Of a stretch of DNA of 39,251 nt, positions 37,923 to 39,251 are shown piece after piece. The first letter of the stretch is position 1. Each line of letters opens with the position of its first letter. The translations under genes were made by a program, and so were the position numbers. Below the pieces are notes generated by a model, which made no database searches, was not told the DNA's origin, and saw nothing but the letters and a program-made list of their open reading frames with translations. This DNA comes from Nitrosomonas sp. Nm84 (lineage in GTDB: Bacteria > Pseudomonadota > Gammaproteobacteria > Burkholderiales > Nitrosomonadaceae), in NCBI RefSeq assembly GCF_003201565.1, contig NZ_QJJP01000031.1, positions 1-39,251 of the forward strand. Direction: 5' to 3'.

Positions 37923-38354
37923 TTAGAATTCTTGGCTGATTCTGACGTTTGACATATTTTCTTTGACGTCAATATTGAGTGCCTCAAAAAGACGGACATG
38001 AAAGTTATTGATGATTTCTTCATGCAATCCTTGAAATGCAATACTCTCGCCATGAAAATTTGCTGAAGTTTTTACACGAACGATCCCATCCGCATCCGCT
38101 AAACGCACACTCAGCGCCATTTCACTTCTGCCGATTCCTTTTACAAGCGTAATGGTTCCGCTTTGCCGATCCGATAGCATGGTTTTCATTCCATTGTCTA
38201 TCCCGGCTTGTAGTGCCGCGTTGAAAACTTGATCCTTTGTGAAATTCTTAGGACCATCCCAAGTTGAAAACCGCGGTGCAACCGCACATGCAACCAGGAA
38301 AAGCACGATTGTAACGATGATTAAATTTTTGATACCTGCCCAGCGTAGTTTCAT
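37923..38354 (-). CDS. Small lipoprotein, unknown function
   Basis: A 143-residue protein. The N-terminal signal is short with lipobox LVAC, giving lipid-modified Cys23. The mature part has an alpha/beta pattern (DQVFNAALQAGIDNGMKTML, then MALSVRLADADGIVRVKTSA). I do not recognise a family with certainty. It converges with ppx and follows the proline-rich gene on the same strand, 106 bases away. Confidence 0.75.
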   Translation of the reverse strand: MKLRWAGIKNLIIVTIVLFLVACAVAPRFSTWDGPKNFTKDQVFNAALQAGIDNGMKTMLSDRQSGTITLVKGIGRSEMALSVRLADADGIVRVKTSANFHGESIAFQGLHEEIINNFHVRLFEALNIDVKENMSNVRISQEF

Positions 38355-38409
38355 TTAGACCTTCCTTTATTAAACAATAAATAAAATATGGTGTGACATC
38401 GGTTGCTGC

Positions 38410-38437
38410 GGAACCCTACTTATGCAGTAAGGGCTCC
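38410..38437. other. Hairpin between the two minus-strand genes
   Basis: GGAACCCTACT (38410-38420) and AGTAAGGGCTCC (38426-38437) pair over about ten bases with one mismatch and one bulge, loop TATGC. It follows the stop codon of the proline-rich gene on the minus strand. Without a T-run it is at best a weak or factor-assisted terminator. Confidence 0.35.
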
Positions 38438-38460
38438 CTTGTACACAGTTACTGGGTTGC

Positions 38461-38967
38461 CTAGAAACCACCGGAGCTTTTGAAAAAATCATCCATAGAG
38501 CCAGTTACATTTAAGCTGGACTGATCGAAAAATACCATGATCAATTTTGCCGTTCCGCCACTAACATAATTCCATGCGTACGTTACAAGGCTTCCTTGCC
38601 TAACGATGTCGTTAGCTTCGCAACCAATAATTTGATTAACTTGATCGAGCGACATACCTACCTGAATGGCATTGTATTTGTCTATCGTGAAATTGGCCGA
38701 AGAGCAAAAGCTACTCACTAGAGGAGGAGGAGGAGGTGGTGGTGGTGGTGGTGGTGTAACAGGCGGAGGAGGTGGTGGCACAACCGTTTCTCCTGCTACT
38801 CCAAGTAAAGTGAACTGATCAAGATGTATGGTTACATTTTCATACTTCAGACCTCCAGTTACCCATACAGAATCCATGGTCAACACATTTGTTGCTGGAT
38901 CAAATGCATTATTGGTTGTGCCGGTTAGAGGAGGAGAATCATTCATACCAATAGAATGTTTGTCCAC
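38461..38967 (-). pseudogene. Proline-rich protein with SmpA/BLIP-like domain, 5'-truncated
   Basis: From GTG 38967 the frame gives 168 residues. Residues about 25-60 (DPATNVLTMDSVWVTGG and NVTIHLDQFTLLGV) look like the end of a larger exported domain; then comes a polyproline linker (about 62-82). The C-terminal domain, FTIDKYNAIQVGMSLDQVNQ and on, resembles SmpA/OmlA or BLIP-like (DUF3862) folds. The frame stays open upstream right into the insertion-sequence end at 39062 without ATG or signal peptide, so the N-terminus seems to have been cut off by the insertion. It may still be expressed. Confidence 0.6.
38721..38779. repeat. Triplet repeat coding for polyproline
   Basis: Plus-strand GGA and GGT triplets (CCT and ACC on the coding strand) run for about 30 bases, are broken by TGTAACAGGC and then resume. 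They encode the proline linker of the minus-strand gene. Such triplet runs change length by slippage in whole codons, so the frame would usually survive. Confidence 0.8.
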
Positions 38968-39061
38968 ACGACCCAGAGATATATTAGCATTGACTATAAG
39001 CTTTGTTGGCGGCGTTGGCCCAATGAAATATACTATAATAACCGGAAGATCGGGGTTAGAC

Positions 39062-39251
39062 TGTACTAGCTCAGACCTGATCTGACAGTTACCAGTTTTT
39101 TTAGGTGTTTGTCAGTTTAGATTTGAGCTAAATTTTTTTCTGCCCAAATCGATTTGCCATCAAGCAATGTTTCCAATGGTGTTCGTCCACAGCACATTTT
39201 TCCTTGATGAGTTCGTTCATTGTTATAGTATTCCATCCATTCGTCTAGATC
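39062..39251 (-). mobile_element. Insertion sequence, 3' end (IS481/IS3-like)
   Basis: The minus strand holds the transposase end, and beyond its stop a 57-base tail ending near 39062. The likely terminal sequence on the plus strand starts TGTACTAGCTCAGACCTGAT, with the TG...CA type ends common in insertion sequences. The other end is beyond the window, so the inverted repeat and target duplication cannot be checked. Confidence 0.6.
39117..39251 (-). CDS. Transposase, C-terminal end (partial)
   Basis: Forty-four residues in frame to the window edge, ending TAA at 39117. They include DEWMEYYNNERTHQGKM, CCGRTPLETLLDGKSIWAEK and NLAQI. The W-x-x-Y-N-x-x-R-x-H motif is the part that follows the catalytic Glu in integrase-core (DDE) transposases of the IS481 and IS3 groups. 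Family choice is tentative. It is transcribed towards the truncated proline-rich gene. Confidence 0.85.
   Translation of the reverse strand, partial: DLDEWMEYYNNERTHQGKMCCGRTPLETLLDGKSIWAEKNLAQI

Overview
The window looks like chromosomal DNA of an ammonia-oxidising betaproteobacterium of the Nitrosomonas type. This is inferred from the protein sequences (RpoA, S4, PilM-Q, BioBFHCD), the betaproteobacterial order secY-infA-rpmJ-rpsM-rpsK-rpsD-rpoA-rplQ, and the engB-hemB neighbourhood. No nitrification gene lies here, so the genus is a judgement, not a proof.

Layout. (1) Positions 2-14364, all plus strand: the end of tuf, then the complete S10, spc and alpha ribosomal clusters with secY, infA, rpmJ and rpoA. 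This block is visibly AT-rich and uses many ATA, AGA and TTA codons. (2) 14483-18084, plus strand: birA (biotin ligase/repressor), coaX, engB and hemB. The engB-hemB gap holds a string of hairpins. On the minus strand the last hairpin is a textbook rho-independent terminator, so the gap probably encodes a small RNA read away from hemB. (3) 18104-25623: minus-strand mrcA (PBP1A), divergent from the type IV pilus assembly operon pilMNOPQ. (4) 25628-26809, minus strand: trmL and comF. (5) 26941-31427, plus strand: a compact biotin operon bioB-bioF-bioH-bioC-bioD, clearly more GC-rich than the ribosomal block and without bioA. (6) 31428-35712: a looser accessory stretch with a decayed DUF3175 gene, a hypothetical protein, a DUF202 membrane protein, a palindromic repeat, a PQ-loop-like membrane protein, a PII-like regulator with a Cys/His-rich tail, an exported protein resembling PEP-CTERM ectodomains, and a helix-hairpin-helix protein with a very lysine-rich tail. 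(7) 35801-37857: divergent sixA and ppx. (8) 37923-39251, minus strand: a small lipoprotein, a proline-rich protein whose 5' part seems cut off, and the 3' end of an insertion sequence whose transposase resembles the IS481/IS3 type.

How the genes work together. Region 1 makes the translation machinery, the Sec channel and the RNA polymerase alpha subunit. BirA uses biotin from the bio operon and probably represses that operon. A palindrome with 10-bp arms and a 15-bp spacer sits just before birA and could be an operator. PilM-Q build the inner-membrane platform and outer-membrane pore for type IV pili and DNA uptake, and ComF is often linked to competence. The most interesting items are the minus-strand RNA between engB and hemB with C-rich loops, the birA palindrome, the PII-like protein with its hairpin leader, the HhH/poly-lysine protein, and the IS-truncated proline-rich gene.
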